64,000 bases of DNA from Sphingobacterium sp. ML3W (GTDB lineage: Bacteria > Bacteroidota > Bacteroidia > Sphingobacteriales > Sphingobacteriaceae), in the NCBI RefSeq assembly GCF_029542085.1, contig NZ_CP107036.1, positions 124,001-188,000 of the forward strand. Reading direction: 5' to 3'. The translations under genes and the position numbers were made by a program. Under the pieces are notes generated by a model. The model was not told where the DNA came from and searched no databases. It saw nothing but the letters and a program-made list of their open reading frames with translations. Positions 1-8,047 of this stretch are shown piece after piece (position 1 is the first letter of the stretch; each line of letters opens with the position of its first letter).

Positions 1-45
1 ATGTAAAGTTGTTTCTGGAGGGATGGTGAAAATAACTCTTTTAAT

Positions 46-79
46 AAAAAAAGATCTCAGAATTCTGAGATCTTTTTTT
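46..79. terminator. Bidirectional intrinsic terminator
   Basis: A perfect inverted repeat (AAGATCTCAG / CTGAGATCTT) is flanked by A and T runs on both sides, so it can end transcription from either direction. It lies directly after the stop codon of the minus-strand lipoprotein gene and could also end a gene lying left of the window. Confidence 0.85.
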
Positions 80-80
80 A

Positions 81-509
81 TTAATTACCACCATTTGTGG
101 CATCGGTCAATGTGACTTTGACGAACATGTCTGTTGGACGGACAGGTTTATTATCATTTCCAACATAATCTGCATAAAGATATACTTTACCAATTTTATA
201 CTCCACACGGTAATTGTAGGGGCCAACGGCTGAGGGAATATTGATAAAGAAATCTTTATCATTATCGAATGATATAGCAACCCCAACATGTCCAAAATTA
301 AAATACTTTGCATCTAATTCAGGAAAGTCCAATTCATTTGAAAATGAGTATCCTGATTGGTCAGGTACCCACGAGGAAGATTTTACGTTGGTACTGAAAG
401 TTACTCCATCTAAAACGTTTACCTCTTGCGTAATATACTCCTTTTTACAAGAAGAGAATGAAACCAAGGCTGCGGTTCCAATTAAAGCTGCGAATAAAAG
501 TCTTTTCAT
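81..509 (-). CDS. Hypothetical small lipoprotein
   Basis: This encodes 142 residues. The N-terminus has a basic start, a hydrophobic stretch and a lipobox ending in Cys21 (SFSSC), followed by KKEY, so a lipidated, envelope-anchored protein is expected. The mature part is polar and rich in aromatic and Asn/Asp residues with alternating hydrophobics, which suggests a small beta-sandwich. I recognise no family motif. The gene stands alone between two terminators: it lies downstream of clpC on the same strand, but the clpC terminator separates the two. The function is unknown. The lipoprotein call rests on the signal sequence only. Confidence 0.75.
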   Translation of the reverse strand: MKRLLFAALIGTAALVSFSSCKKEYITQEVNVLDGVTFSTNVKSSSWVPDQSGYSFSNELDFPELDAKYFNFGHVGVAISFDNDKDFFINIPSAVGPYNYRVEYKIGKVYLYADYVGNDNKPVRPTDMFVKVTLTDATNGGN

Positions 510-590
510 ATCGTTTGTGTTATTTGTGACATTTTTTATTATAGGACGATAAAATAGCGCTAAAGTTTAACGTCAAACTTCTTTACAACA

Positions 591-617
591 AAAAATGCAC
601 CATAATGGTGCATTTTC
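591..617 (-). terminator. Intrinsic terminator of clpC
   Basis: The stem AAAATGCACC / GGTGCATTTT has a four-base loop (ATAA). Read on the minus strand it is followed by a T run. It lies about 30 bp past the clpC stop codon. Confidence 0.8.
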
Positions 618-645
618 TTGAAATTATTTCGAGTACAGCAATCGA

Positions 646-3171
646 TTATTTCTCAGCTGTATCTTTTGAAGACTTCGGATCTGAGCTAGAGACCTCAATA
701 TCTTTGGTTTCTGGATTGATGCTCACGGTTAAAACTGAACCTGTTTGCACATTTCCTTTGAGGATTTCTTCCGCAATTGGATCTTCCAGATATTTTTGGA
801 TTGCCCGTTTTAATGGACGTGCACCGAAATTACTGTCATAGCCTTTATCGGCGATGAAATCTTTCGCCTCATCCGTCAAGTTAATGGTATATCCTAAATC
901 TGCGATTCGTTTAAACAAAGACGTCAATTCGATATCAATGATCTTAAAGATATTTTCTTTTGTTAACGAATTGAAAACAATAACATCGTCAATACGGTTC
1001 AAAAACTCTGGCGCAAAAGCTCTTTTTAAGGCAGTTTCGATTACTCCACGGGAGTGTGCATCTGTTTGTTGCGATTTTGCCGCAGTAGTAAAACCGACAC
1101 CTTGACCAAACTCTTTCAATTGACGTGCACCAATGTTGGAGGTCATGATGATAATCGTGTTACGGAAGTCCACCTTACGACCCAAACTATCAGTCAACTG
1201 ACCTTCATCTAATACTTGCAGTAACAGGTTGAATACATCAGGGTGCGCTTTCTCAATCTCATCCAAAAGCACTACCGCATAAGGTTTGCGACGTACTTTC
1301 TCTGTTAACTGTCCACCTTCTTCATAACCTACATATCCCGGAGGCGCTCCGACCAGACGTGAGATAGCAAATTTCTCCATGTATTCACTCATGTCAATTT
1401 GGATCAATGCGTCTTCAGTATCAAACATAAATCGAGCTAGTTCTTTCGCTAATTCTGTTTTACCGACACCAGTAGGACCTAGGAATATAAAGGAACCAAT
1501 AGGTTTCTTAGGGTCTTTCAGTCCAGCACGTGTCCGTTGGATGGCTTTAACCAATTTACCGACGGCATCATCCTGACCGATGATTCTTCCTTTCATTAGC
1601 TCACCCATATTCAACAGTTTTTGGCTGTCGGATTGGCTGACACGTTGCACTGGGATACCAGTCATCATCGCAACAACTTCCGCTACATTTTCTTCGGAAA
1701 CAGTGTATCGCTTAGATTTGGTTTCTTCTTCCCACGCAATCTTCTCTTTCTCTAACTCGTCGATAAGCTTTTTCTCTGTATCACGTAATTTAGCAGCTTC
1801 CTCGTATTTTTGACTACGCACAACCTTGTTTTTCTCCAATTTGACTTCCTCGATTTTATTCTCGATATCAATAATGGATTGTGGAACATGAATATTGTTC
1901 AAGTGTACACGTGAGCCCGCTTCGTCCAAAGCGTCAATCGCTTTATCCGGTAGGAAACGATCCGTAATATAACGTGTTGTCAATGACACACAGGCCTCAA
2001 TTGCATCTGGCGTATAAGTCACATTGTGGTGATCCTCATATTTCTCTTTGATACGATTCAAGATCTCTACAGTTTCATCATGTGTAGCCGGCTCGATAGT
2101 CACACGTTGAAAACGACGGTCTAAAGCACCGTCTTTCTCAATATACTGACGATATTCGTCCAGTGTAGTCGCACCGATACATTGTATTTCTCCTCTTGCC
2201 AAGGCTGGTTTAAACATATTGGAAGCGTCCAAAGATCCTGAAGCACCGCCAGCGCCCACAATGGTGTGAATTTCGTCGATAAACAAAATCACATCCGGTG
2301 ATTTTTCAAGCTCATTCATGACTGCTTTCATGCGCTCTTCAAATTGACCACGATATTTTGTGCCAGCAACCAAAGAGGCTAGATCTAAAGTGACCACACG
2401 CTTGTTGAACAATACACGTGATACTTTGCGTTGCACGATACGTAACGCCAATCCTTCTGCTATAGCCGATTTACCTACTCCAGGTTCACCGATCAATAAC
2501 GGATTATTCTTTTTACGACGTGATAAGATCTGTGATACACGTTCGATTTCTTTTTCACGACCTACAATAGGATCCAGTCTACCTTCTTCAGCAGCTTTGG
2601 TCAAATCTCGGCCAAAGTTGTCCAATACAGGCGTTTTGGATTTAATATCCGAAACCTTTTTAGGTTGGATATATTGATCATCCTCAGCAAAATCATCGTC
2701 ACCTGTAGGAGAGCCGGGAGCTTCATCCTTAATGGTGGTTCTATTTTGCTCAACTTCAGATTTGAAGATGTCATAAGTCACATTATATTGCTGTAAAATC
2801 TGCGAAGCGATATTATCTTCATCCCGTAAGATAGCCAATAATAGGTGCTCGGTGCCAATAATATCTGACTTGAAAATTTTCGCTTCCAAATAAGTTATTT
2901 TCAGCACTTTCTCAGCTTGTTTAGTTAATGGCATGTTGCCAATAGGCGCACGTGATACAGATGCCCCCTTCACTGCGTCCTCCACAGATTGACGTAGGGC
3001 AGTTGTGTCAATGCCTATGTTTTTAAGGATTTTGATCGCCATTCCATCGCCCTCACGAATCAAGCCGAGCAACAAATGCTCTGTGCCTATATAATCGTGA
3101 CGCAATCTCAAAGCCTCCTCTCTACTGTACGATATAACATCCTTTACGCGCGGTGAAAATTTTGCTTCCAT
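646..3171 (-). CDS. clpC: ATP-dependent Clp protease ATP-binding subunit ClpC
   Basis: This is an 841-residue Hsp100 unfoldase that feeds substrates to ClpP. Two Clp_N repeats occupy about residues 1-145. The first AAA+ domain has Walker A GEPGVGKS near 228-235 and Walker B ILFIDE near 295-300. A ClpC-type middle domain with a UVR-like segment ([15 protein letters not shown]) lies around 455-475. The second AAA+ domain has Walker [13 protein letters not shown] tripeptide (GQGVGFTT), matching the ClpP-docking loop, lies in the second AAA+ domain and argues for ClpC rather than the disaggregase ClpB. The length fits the ClpC family. The gene is transcribed divergently from ettA, with about 185 bp between the start codons. 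A degenerate -7-like element lies on the minus strand near 3227-3234, but I do not rely on it. Confidence 0.97.
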   Translation of the reverse strand: MEAKFSPRVKDVISYSREEALRLRHDYIGTEHLLLGLIREGDGMAIKILKNIGIDTTALRQSVEDAVKGASVSRAPIGNMPLTKQAEKVLKITYLEAKIFKSDIIGTEHLLLAILRDEDNIASQILQQYNVTYDIFKSEVEQNRTTIKDEAPGSPTGDDDFAEDDQYIQPKKVSDIKSKTPVLDNFGRDLTKAAEEGRLDPIVGREKEIERVSQILSRRKKNNPLLIGEPGVGKSAIAEGLALRIVQRKVSRVLFNKRVVTLDLASLVAGTKYRGQFEERMKAVMNELEKSPDVILFIDEIHTIVGAGGASGSLDASNMFKPALARGEIQCIGATTLDEYRQYIEKDGALDRRFQRVTIEPATHDETVEILNRIKEKYEDHHNVTYTPDAIEACVSLTTRYITDRFLPDKAIDALDEAGSRVHLNNIHVPQSIIDIENKIEEVKLEKNKVVRSQKYEEAAKLRDTEKKLIDELEKEKIAWEEETKSKRYTVSEENVAEVVAMMTGIPVQRVSQSDSQKLLNMGELMKGRIIGQDDAVGKLVKAIQRTRAGLKDPKKPIGSFIFLGPTGVGKTELAKELARFMFDTEDALIQIDMSEYMEKFAISRLVGAPPGYVGYEEGGQLTEKVRRKPYAVVLLDEIEKAHPDVFNLLLQVLDEGQLTDSLGRKVDFRNTIIIMTSNIGARQLKEFGQGVGFTTAAKSQQTDAHSRGVIETALKRAFAPEFLNRIDDVIVFNSLTKENIFKIIDIELTSLFKRIADLGYTINLTDEAKDFIADKGYDSNFGARPLKRAIQKYLEDPIAEEILKGNVQTGSVLTVSINPETKDIEVSSSDPKSSKDTAEK

Positions 3172-3307
3172 TGAATACCTTTCTGTTTTATATTAAGGAT
3201 ATATAAATGTAGTAAATTCTACATTTCAAACCTTAAAATTATTTTAAATAATGTCATCAACAATTAAGCCATGACCATTATACGTCCAAAATGTCAGTAT
3301 AAAAGAT

Positions 3308-3315
3308 TACATTTG
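3308..3315 (+). promoter_or_regulatory. Candidate -7 box upstream of ettA
   Basis: TACATTTG is an exact match to the Bacteroidota -7 consensus TAnnTTTG and lies 42 bp before the ettA start codon. I see no clear -33 TTTG at the right distance, so this is only a candidate. Confidence 0.4.
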
Positions 3316-3356
3316 TATGTTAATATAACAAGAGTTTTCCAATTTTTTTAAATTTT

Positions 3357-5039
3357 ATGTCAGACGAGAAGATTATTTTTTCGATGGCGGGAGTCAACAA
3401 AATCTATCCGCCTCAAAAACAAGTTCTAAAAAATATCTATTTATCTTTTTTCTATGGTGCCAAGATTGGTGTGATCGGTTTGAACGGATCCGGAAAATCT
3501 TCATTATTGAAAATTATTGCGGGTTTGGATAAATCTTATCAGGGTGAAGTTGTGTTTTCTCCAGGTTACTCTGTGGGATATTTGGCACAGGAACCCCAAT
3601 TGGATCTCGAAAAGACCGTACTGGAAATTGTGCAGGAAGGTGTTGCTGAAATTACAGCAACCTTAAAAGAATACGAAGAAATCAATGAAAAATTTGGCTT
3701 GCCTGAGGTCTACGAAAATCCGGATGAAATGGATAGATTGCTAGCGAGACAAGGTGAATTGCAAGATAAAATTGATGCAACAAATGCTTGGGAAATCGAT
3801 TCTAAATTGGATAGAGCAATGGATGCATTGCGTTGTCCAGAACCTGATGCTAAAATTGCCAATTTGTCAGGTGGTGAACGCAGACGTGTAGCATTATGTC
3901 GCTTATTATTACAAGAACCAGATGTATTATTGCTTGATGAGCCGACTAACCACTTGGATGCAGAGTCTATTGACTGGTTAGAACAACACTTGAAACAGTA
4001 TAAAGGAACTGTCATTGCCGTAACCCACGACCGTTACTTCTTGGATAACGTCGCAGGATGGATCTTAGAACTTGATCGTGGTGAGGGAATTCCGTGGAAA
4101 GGAAACTATTCTTCGTGGTTAGATCAAAAAGCTAAACGTCTGGCACAAGAAGAAAAGCAAGAAACCAAACGTCAGAAAACTTTGGAGCGTGAGTTGGAAT
4201 GGGTACGTATGGCTCCAAAAGCCCGTCATGCTAAATCTAAAGCCCGTCTTCATAACTATGAAAAATTGGCGTCTGAGGAAACCAAAGAACGTGAAGAAAA
4301 ATTGGAGTTGTTTATTCCTCCAGGACCGCGCTTGGGTAACTCTGTTATTGAAGCAACAGATATTTCCAAATCCTATGGTGACCGTATCTTATTTGAAAAT
4401 TTAAGTTTCATGTTGCCTCCAGCCGGTATCGTTGGTATAATTGGGCCAAATGGTGCAGGTAAAACAACTTTATTCCGCTTGATCACAGGACAGGAAACGC
4501 CAGATACAGGTTCGTTCAAAGTAGGCGAGACGGTCAAATTGGGTTATGTCGATCAGATGCACCATGATCTTGATCCTGAAAAATCTGTTTGGGAAAATAT
4601 CACCGGTGGTAATGATAATATGATCTTAGGCAATCGCTCCGTAAATTCCAGAGCTTATGTCTCTAAATTTAACTTTAATGGTGCTGATCAACAAAAGAAA
4701 GTCGGTGTACTTTCTGGTGGAGAACGTAATCGCGTCCATTTGGCGATCACATTGAAAGAAGGCTCAAACGTACTTTTACTCGATGAGCCGACCAATGATA
4801 TTGACGTAAATACATTGCGCGCGTTAGAGGAAGGTTTGGAGAATTTCGGTGGTTGTGCTGTGGTGATTTCCCACGATAGATGGTTCTTGGACCGTATCTG
4901 TACGCATATTCTTGCGTTTGAAGGTGATTCTCAAGTGTATTTCTTTGAAGGTAACTATACTGAATATGAGGAGAACCGCAAGAAACGCTTGGGTGATGTG
5001 ACTCCACATCGTATTAAATACAAAAAATTGGTGAAATAA
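3357..5039 (+). CDS. ettA: Energy-dependent translational throttle protein EttA (ABC-F ATPase)
   Basis: This is a 560-residue cytoplasmic ABC-F protein with two ATPase domains and no membrane segments. In the first domain, Walker A is GLNGSGKS (41-48), the signature LSGGE is at 170-174, and Walker B and its catalytic acid are at LLLDEP (D194, E195). The second domain carries GPNGAGKT, LSGGERNRV and LLLDEPTND. The N-terminus (MAGVNKIYPPQKQVLKNI) is typical of EttA. In this family the charged linker between the two domains contacts the P-site tRNA, and EttA gates entry into elongation according to the ATP/ADP ratio. The next gene, a PAS histidine kinase, starts 2 bp after the stop codon, so the two are probably co-transcribed. 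Confidence 0.95.
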   Translation: MSDEKIIFSMAGVNKIYPPQKQVLKNIYLSFFYGAKIGVIGLNGSGKSSLLKIIAGLDKSYQGEVVFSPGYSVGYLAQEPQLDLEKTVLEIVQEGVAEITATLKEYEEINEKFGLPEVYENPDEMDRLLARQGELQDKIDATNAWEIDSKLDRAMDALRCPEPDAKIANLSGGERRRVALCRLLLQEPDVLLLDEPTNHLDAESIDWLEQHLKQYKGTVIAVTHDRYFLDNVAGWILELDRGEGIPWKGNYSSWLDQKAKRLAQEEKQETKRQKTLERELEWVRMAPKARHAKSKARLHNYEKLASEETKEREEKLELFIPPGPRLGNSVIEATDISKSYGDRILFENLSFMLPPAGIVGIIGPNGAGKTTLFRLITGQETPDTGSFKVGETVKLGYVDQMHHDLDPEKSVWENITGGNDNMILGNRSVNSRAYVSKFNFNGADQQKKVGVLSGGERNRVHLAITLKEGSNVLLLDEPTNDIDVNTLRALEEGLENFGGCAVVISHDRWFLDRICTHILAFEGDSQVYFFEGNYTEYEENRKKRLGDVTPHRIKYKKLVK

Positions 5040-5041
5040 CG

Positions 5042-6232
5042 ATGATCATGGAAGGCGGAAGGCTTCTGGCGGCCATAATAGACCACGCAATTGATGGAAT
5101 TATCACCATTGACAACAGGGGGAATGTGGAAAGCATTAACCCTGCTGCCTTAGAATTGTTTGGTTATAACGCCGAAGAAGTTATAGGACATAATGTTTCG
5201 ATGTTAATGCCTGAGCCTGATCGGGGGAATCACGATAATTATATCCATAATTATCAAACGACAGGTCATAAGAAAATTATCGGGATCGGACGGGAGGTGA
5301 TGGGATTAAAGAAGAATGGAGAAACATTTCCGTTCCGGCTTGCGGTCAGTGAAGTTTGGCTTAAAGATAAAAATATTTTTACAGGATTTATCCATGATCT
5401 CTCCCGTGAAAAGGCTGCTGAGGACATGCTAAAACAGCATGCAGCCGAATTGGAACATAAAGTCAGTGAGCGAACCCGTGATCTAATATCGATGGTTTCG
5501 GAACTGGAAAAAGCAAAGGCGGAGGTCTCTAAATCTTTGGAGAAAGAAATTGAACTTAACCAGCTTAAATCACGTTTTGTTTCTATGGCTTCACATGAGT
5601 TTCGCACACCTTTAAGTTCCGTTCAATTATCAGCTTCGTTGATCGAAAAATATGCGGATCGCCCCGATGATAAGGCGAGTATCATTAAACATACCAACAA
5701 GATTAAAGGTGCAGTGCAGCTCTTGACCAGTATTTTGAACGATTTTCTCTCATTGGAGAAATTGGAGGCGGGTATTGTAGTCATGAATAAGCAGTATATT
5801 AATTTGGTTGAACTGGCTGAGGAGATTACGGAGGAAATGCAATTGATCTGTAAAAAAAACCAGCATATTGTGTATCAGCATACAGGTGAGATCGGACATT
5901 TTTCTTTGGACCAGAATCTATTGAAAAATGCTTTGGTGAATTTGATTTCCAATGCAATCAAATACTCGGGCGAAGATACATTAATTGAATTTACAACCTG
6001 TATTGATGACGATGGCTGTTCGATTTCAGTCAAAGATAATGGAATCGGTATCCCCCAAGAGGACCAAGTGCATTTGTTTGAGCCTTTTTTCAGAGCCCAT
6101 AACACAGGGAATATTCCGGGTACGGGACTGGGGCTAAATATCGTGAAAAGATATATTGAACTTATGCAAGGTAAAATGGAGTTTGTATCGGAGGTACATA
6201 AAGGAACATCATTTAAGGTCAGTTTTGAATAG
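5042..6232 (+). CDS. Soluble PAS-domain histidine kinase with a FixL-like heme pocket
   Basis: This encodes 396 residues with no membrane segment. The PAS domain (about 10-120) follows rhizobial FixL closely. It has LMPEPDR, then His64 at the place of the FixL proximal heme ligand (Bradyrhizobium His200), and IIGIGR with Arg84 at the place of the oxygen-contacting Arg220. It also has GETFPFRL and FTGFIHDLS. The equivalent of Arg206 is Asn70. A coiled linker (120-175) leads to a HisKA H-box, SMASHEFRTP, with phospho-acceptor His185. The ATPase domain has an N box (LISNAIKYSG), DNGIGI, LFEPFF and GTGLGL. I infer a heme-based oxygen (or NO) sensor; heme binding is unproven. It starts 2 bp after ettA, and a second in-frame ATG lies 6 bp into the gene. 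The partner is probably the receiver-CRP protein that follows. Confidence 0.85.
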   Translation: MIMEGGRLLAAIIDHAIDGIITIDNRGNVESINPAALELFGYNAEEVIGHNVSMLMPEPDRGNHDNYIHNYQTTGHKKIIGIGREVMGLKKNGETFPFRLAVSEVWLKDKNIFTGFIHDLSREKAAEDMLKQHAAELEHKVSERTRDLISMVSELEKAKAEVSKSLEKEIELNQLKSRFVSMASHEFRTPLSSVQLSASLIEKYADRPDDKASIIKHTNKIKGAVQLLTSILNDFLSLEKLEAGIVVMNKQYINLVELAEEITEEMQLICKKNQHIVYQHTGEIGHFSLDQNLLKNALVNLISNAIKYSGEDTLIEFTTCIDDDGCSISVKDNGIGIPQEDQVHLFEPFFRAHNTGNIPGTGLGLNIVKRYIELMQGKMEFVSEVHKGTSFKVSFE

Positions 6233-6336
6233 GTGTTGGAGTCGCTTTATCGGTGGCAGAAAAATCGAACAGCTGAACTTATGAAATAAATGCTTGGCAT
6301 TCAGGAGGCATTGAAGGTAAATAGGAATGAATAATT

Positions 6337-7413
6337 ATGTTAGGAATGAAAAATAAAAAGACAATTCTAATTATTGAGGATAATATTGACATTAGAGAGG
6401 GGACAACTGAGATTTTGGAGCTGACAGGACGGTATGATGTTATTACAGCGGAGAATGGTCGGATAGGAGTTGATTTGGCAACCCGGCATATTCCTGATTT
6501 GATTCTCTGTGACATCATGATGCCCGAATTGGATGGATATGGTGTACTATTTATGTTAAGCAAAATAGAAAGCACTTCAAAAATTCCTTTTATTTTTCTG
6601 ACCGCCAAAGCCGAACGTGCGGATATGCGCAAGGCAATGGAGATGGGGGCTGATGATTACCTGACCAAACCTTTTGACGATGTGGAGCTGATGAATGCAA
6701 TTGAGGTTCGTCTAAAAAAGCATGAGCAGTTATCCGCTAATACACCTGAAGACGCTGATCTAAATCTGAGTGAAGAGGAGCAAGTTTTATTGCTACAGGA
6801 ATTACTCGCGAACTCGCGTGTGAAAACGGTAAAGAAGAAACAGTCAATCTTTGAGAAAGACGATTCGCCTACTTATGTCTATTATGTCAAATCAGGGCAG
6901 ATTCGAAGCTTTAAATCATATAAAGATGGACGCGAATTGTCGACTGGAATTTATATCGAAGGGAATTATTTTGCTTACGCTTCGGTGCTGTTGAATGAGA
7001 ACTATGAAGATTATGCAGAAGCTGTTGAACCGAGCGAAGTTATTTTAATTCCGAAGGATGCTTTTTTGGAGCTCTTATGGAAAAAACCGGCTATAGCAAG
7101 CAAGTTTATCAAATTGCTTTCTGTCGACCTTCGTGAAAAAGAGGAACAACTATTGGGCTTTGCATACCATTCTGTACGTAAACGTGTGGCCAATGCTCTG
7201 ATCAGTGTAGCCGAAAAAAGCGGAATTAATATCAATGAGGTCAATGCCTGTACAATTGATATTACCAGAGATGGAATTGCTTCGATAGCCGGTACGGCAA
7301 ATGAAACTGTTTCACGTATGCTTTCTGATTTTAAAGAGGAAAAGCTGATCTCGAAAGAAAAAGGAAAGATTTTTATCAATTCTATCAAAAAATTGAGAGA
7401 CGTAAAACAGTAA
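6337..7413 (+). CDS. Response regulator: receiver domain fused to CRP/FNR-type transcription factor
   Basis: This encodes 358 residues. The N-terminal receiver (about 8-125) has the acidic pair E14/D15, phospho-acceptor D59 (LCDIMMPELDG), T89 and K111 (YLTKPF). A cyclic-nucleotide-binding-like beta-roll follows (about 160-270) but lacks the CRP-type phosphate-binding cassette, so cAMP binding is unlikely. The C-terminal Crp winged helix (about 285-350) has a recognition helix with E323-T-V-S326-R327, the ExxSR pattern of FNR/FixK proteins. The arrangement resembles FixJ and FixK merged into one protein: phosphorylation by the upstream heme-PAS kinase would set DNA binding. It lies about 100 bp after the kinase and ends at a strong terminator. 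Likely targets are the palindromes at 7516, 22923 and 23052; this is an inference. Confidence 0.88.
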   Translation: MLGMKNKKTILIIEDNIDIREGTTEILELTGRYDVITAENGRIGVDLATRHIPDLILCDIMMPELDGYGVLFMLSKIESTSKIPFIFLTAKAERADMRKAMEMGADDYLTKPFDDVELMNAIEVRLKKHEQLSANTPEDADLNLSEEEQVLLLQELLANSRVKTVKKKQSIFEKDDSPTYVYYVKSGQIRSFKSYKDGRELSTGIYIEGNYFAYASVLLNENYEDYAEAVEPSEVILIPKDAFLELLWKKPAIASKFIKLLSVDLREKEEQLLGFAYHSVRKRVANALISVAEKSGININEVNACTIDITRDGIASIAGTANETVSRMLSDFKEEKLISKEKGKIFINSIKKLRDVKQ

Positions 7414-7471
7414 CAATTAAACAAGTAAATATTTCCTGGGCTTTAAGCTTACGGCTCTTAAATATCAACAC

Positions 7472-7510
7472 AAAAAGGGTGTGTCCGAAGAATTCGGACA
7501 CACCCTTTTT
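7472..7510 (+). terminator. Strong intrinsic terminator
   Basis: A 13-bp perfect GC-containing stem (GGGTGTGTCCGAA / TTCGGACACACCC) with a 3-base loop is preceded by A5 and followed by T5. It ends the ettA-kinase-regulator unit before the hemN operon promoter. Confidence 0.93.
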
Positions 7511-7515
7511 GTGTA

Positions 7516-7535
7516 ATTGTGATATATATCATTGT
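7516..7535 (+). promoter_or_regulatory. Candidate CRP/FNR-family operator upstream of the hemN operon
   Basis: The core GTGA-TATATA-TCAT contains the perfect 12-mer palindrome TGATATATATCA. The centre (7525.5) lies 59.5 bp upstream of the end of the -7 box at 7578-7585. The two palindromes upstream of ccoNO share the GTGA-N6-TCA core, and the nearer of them has almost the same spacing to its -7 box. Confidence 0.6.
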
Positions 7536-7577
7536 CAGGTATGGTCTTGTATCATGTTTTTGGGCTGAGCTATAAGC

Positions 7578-7585
7578 TAATTTTG
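7578..7585 (+). promoter_or_regulatory. -7 box of the hemN operon
   Basis: TAATTTTG matches TAnnTTTG exactly, 43 bp before the ATG at 7628. There is no good -33 element, as expected for a promoter that needs an activator. Confidence 0.55.
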
Positions 7586-7627
7586 TTTTTAGGATAAACT
7601 TATACGTGGTTGATTGTAGAATTCAAA

Positions 7628-8047
7628 ATGAAAGTAGTTGTATATAATGTGAGGTCATTTGAAAAGGAGTTTTGGGCATTGGCCAATGCAAAACAGCATG
7701 ATCTCACCTTGATTTCAAACGGATTAAATGCCGAAACGCAAAATTATGCGCGCGGGAAGGATGCGATTGTCATCTCTGGAGGAGATATTTTGGACGATAA
7801 AATGCTACTTAATTTGAAGGAATTAGGGATCAATAAGATCATGACAAGAAGTAAAGAAACATCCCATATTGATCTGGTGAAGGCAGGCTCCCTGCGTATT
7901 CAGATTGCGAATGCACCTTTTGAGGATCAAAGCCCAAAAGGACTGGCAGAACAGACTATTCGGAATCTCAATCTCTGGGGGATGGAAAAATGTGTTGGTA
8001 AAGCATGTTGTTGTTTAAATGACTGCGCAAAAAATAATTTTCAATGA
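7628..8047 (+). CDS. Stand-alone D-2-hydroxyacid dehydrogenase N-terminal-like domain with C-terminal Cys cluster
   Basis: This encodes 139 residues. The sequence follows the N-terminal half of D-lactate dehydrogenase (MKVVVYNVRSFEKEF, then a DAIVISGGD segment, IDLVKAGSLRIQIANAP and AEQTIRN). The NAD-binding Rossmann domain and the catalytic Arg, Glu and His are absent, so it cannot be a working dehydrogenase. It ends in a dense cysteine patch: Cys122, Cys127-128-129 and Cys133. The patch could bind a metal or cluster or act in redox sensing; this is inference. The stop codon overlaps the hemN start (ATGA), so translation is coupled and the gene belongs to the hemN-ccoI-ccoS operon. A TTG 18 bp upstream is in frame, but I prefer the ATG at 7628. 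Confidence 0.7.
   Translation: MKVVVYNVRSFEKEFWALANAKQHDLTLISNGLNAETQNYARGKDAIVISGGDILDDKMLLNLKELGINKIMTRSKETSHIDLVKAGSLRIQIANAPFEDQSPKGLAEQTIRNLNLWGMEKCVGKACCCLNDCAKNNFQ

Noticed and set aside
6337..7413. Reading the CRP-like module as a cAMP receptor
   Set aside because: The phosphate-binding cassette of cAMP-binding CRP is not visible and the receiver domain offers a different input, so I call it a phosphorylation-controlled regulator.
7610..7627. An earlier TTG start for the D-LDH-like protein, with similar TTG or GTG extensions at 28950, 39972, 46307, 51911 and 56875
   Set aside because: An ATG lies a few codons downstream in each case and fits the family start better; at 28950 the TTG overlaps a -7 box.
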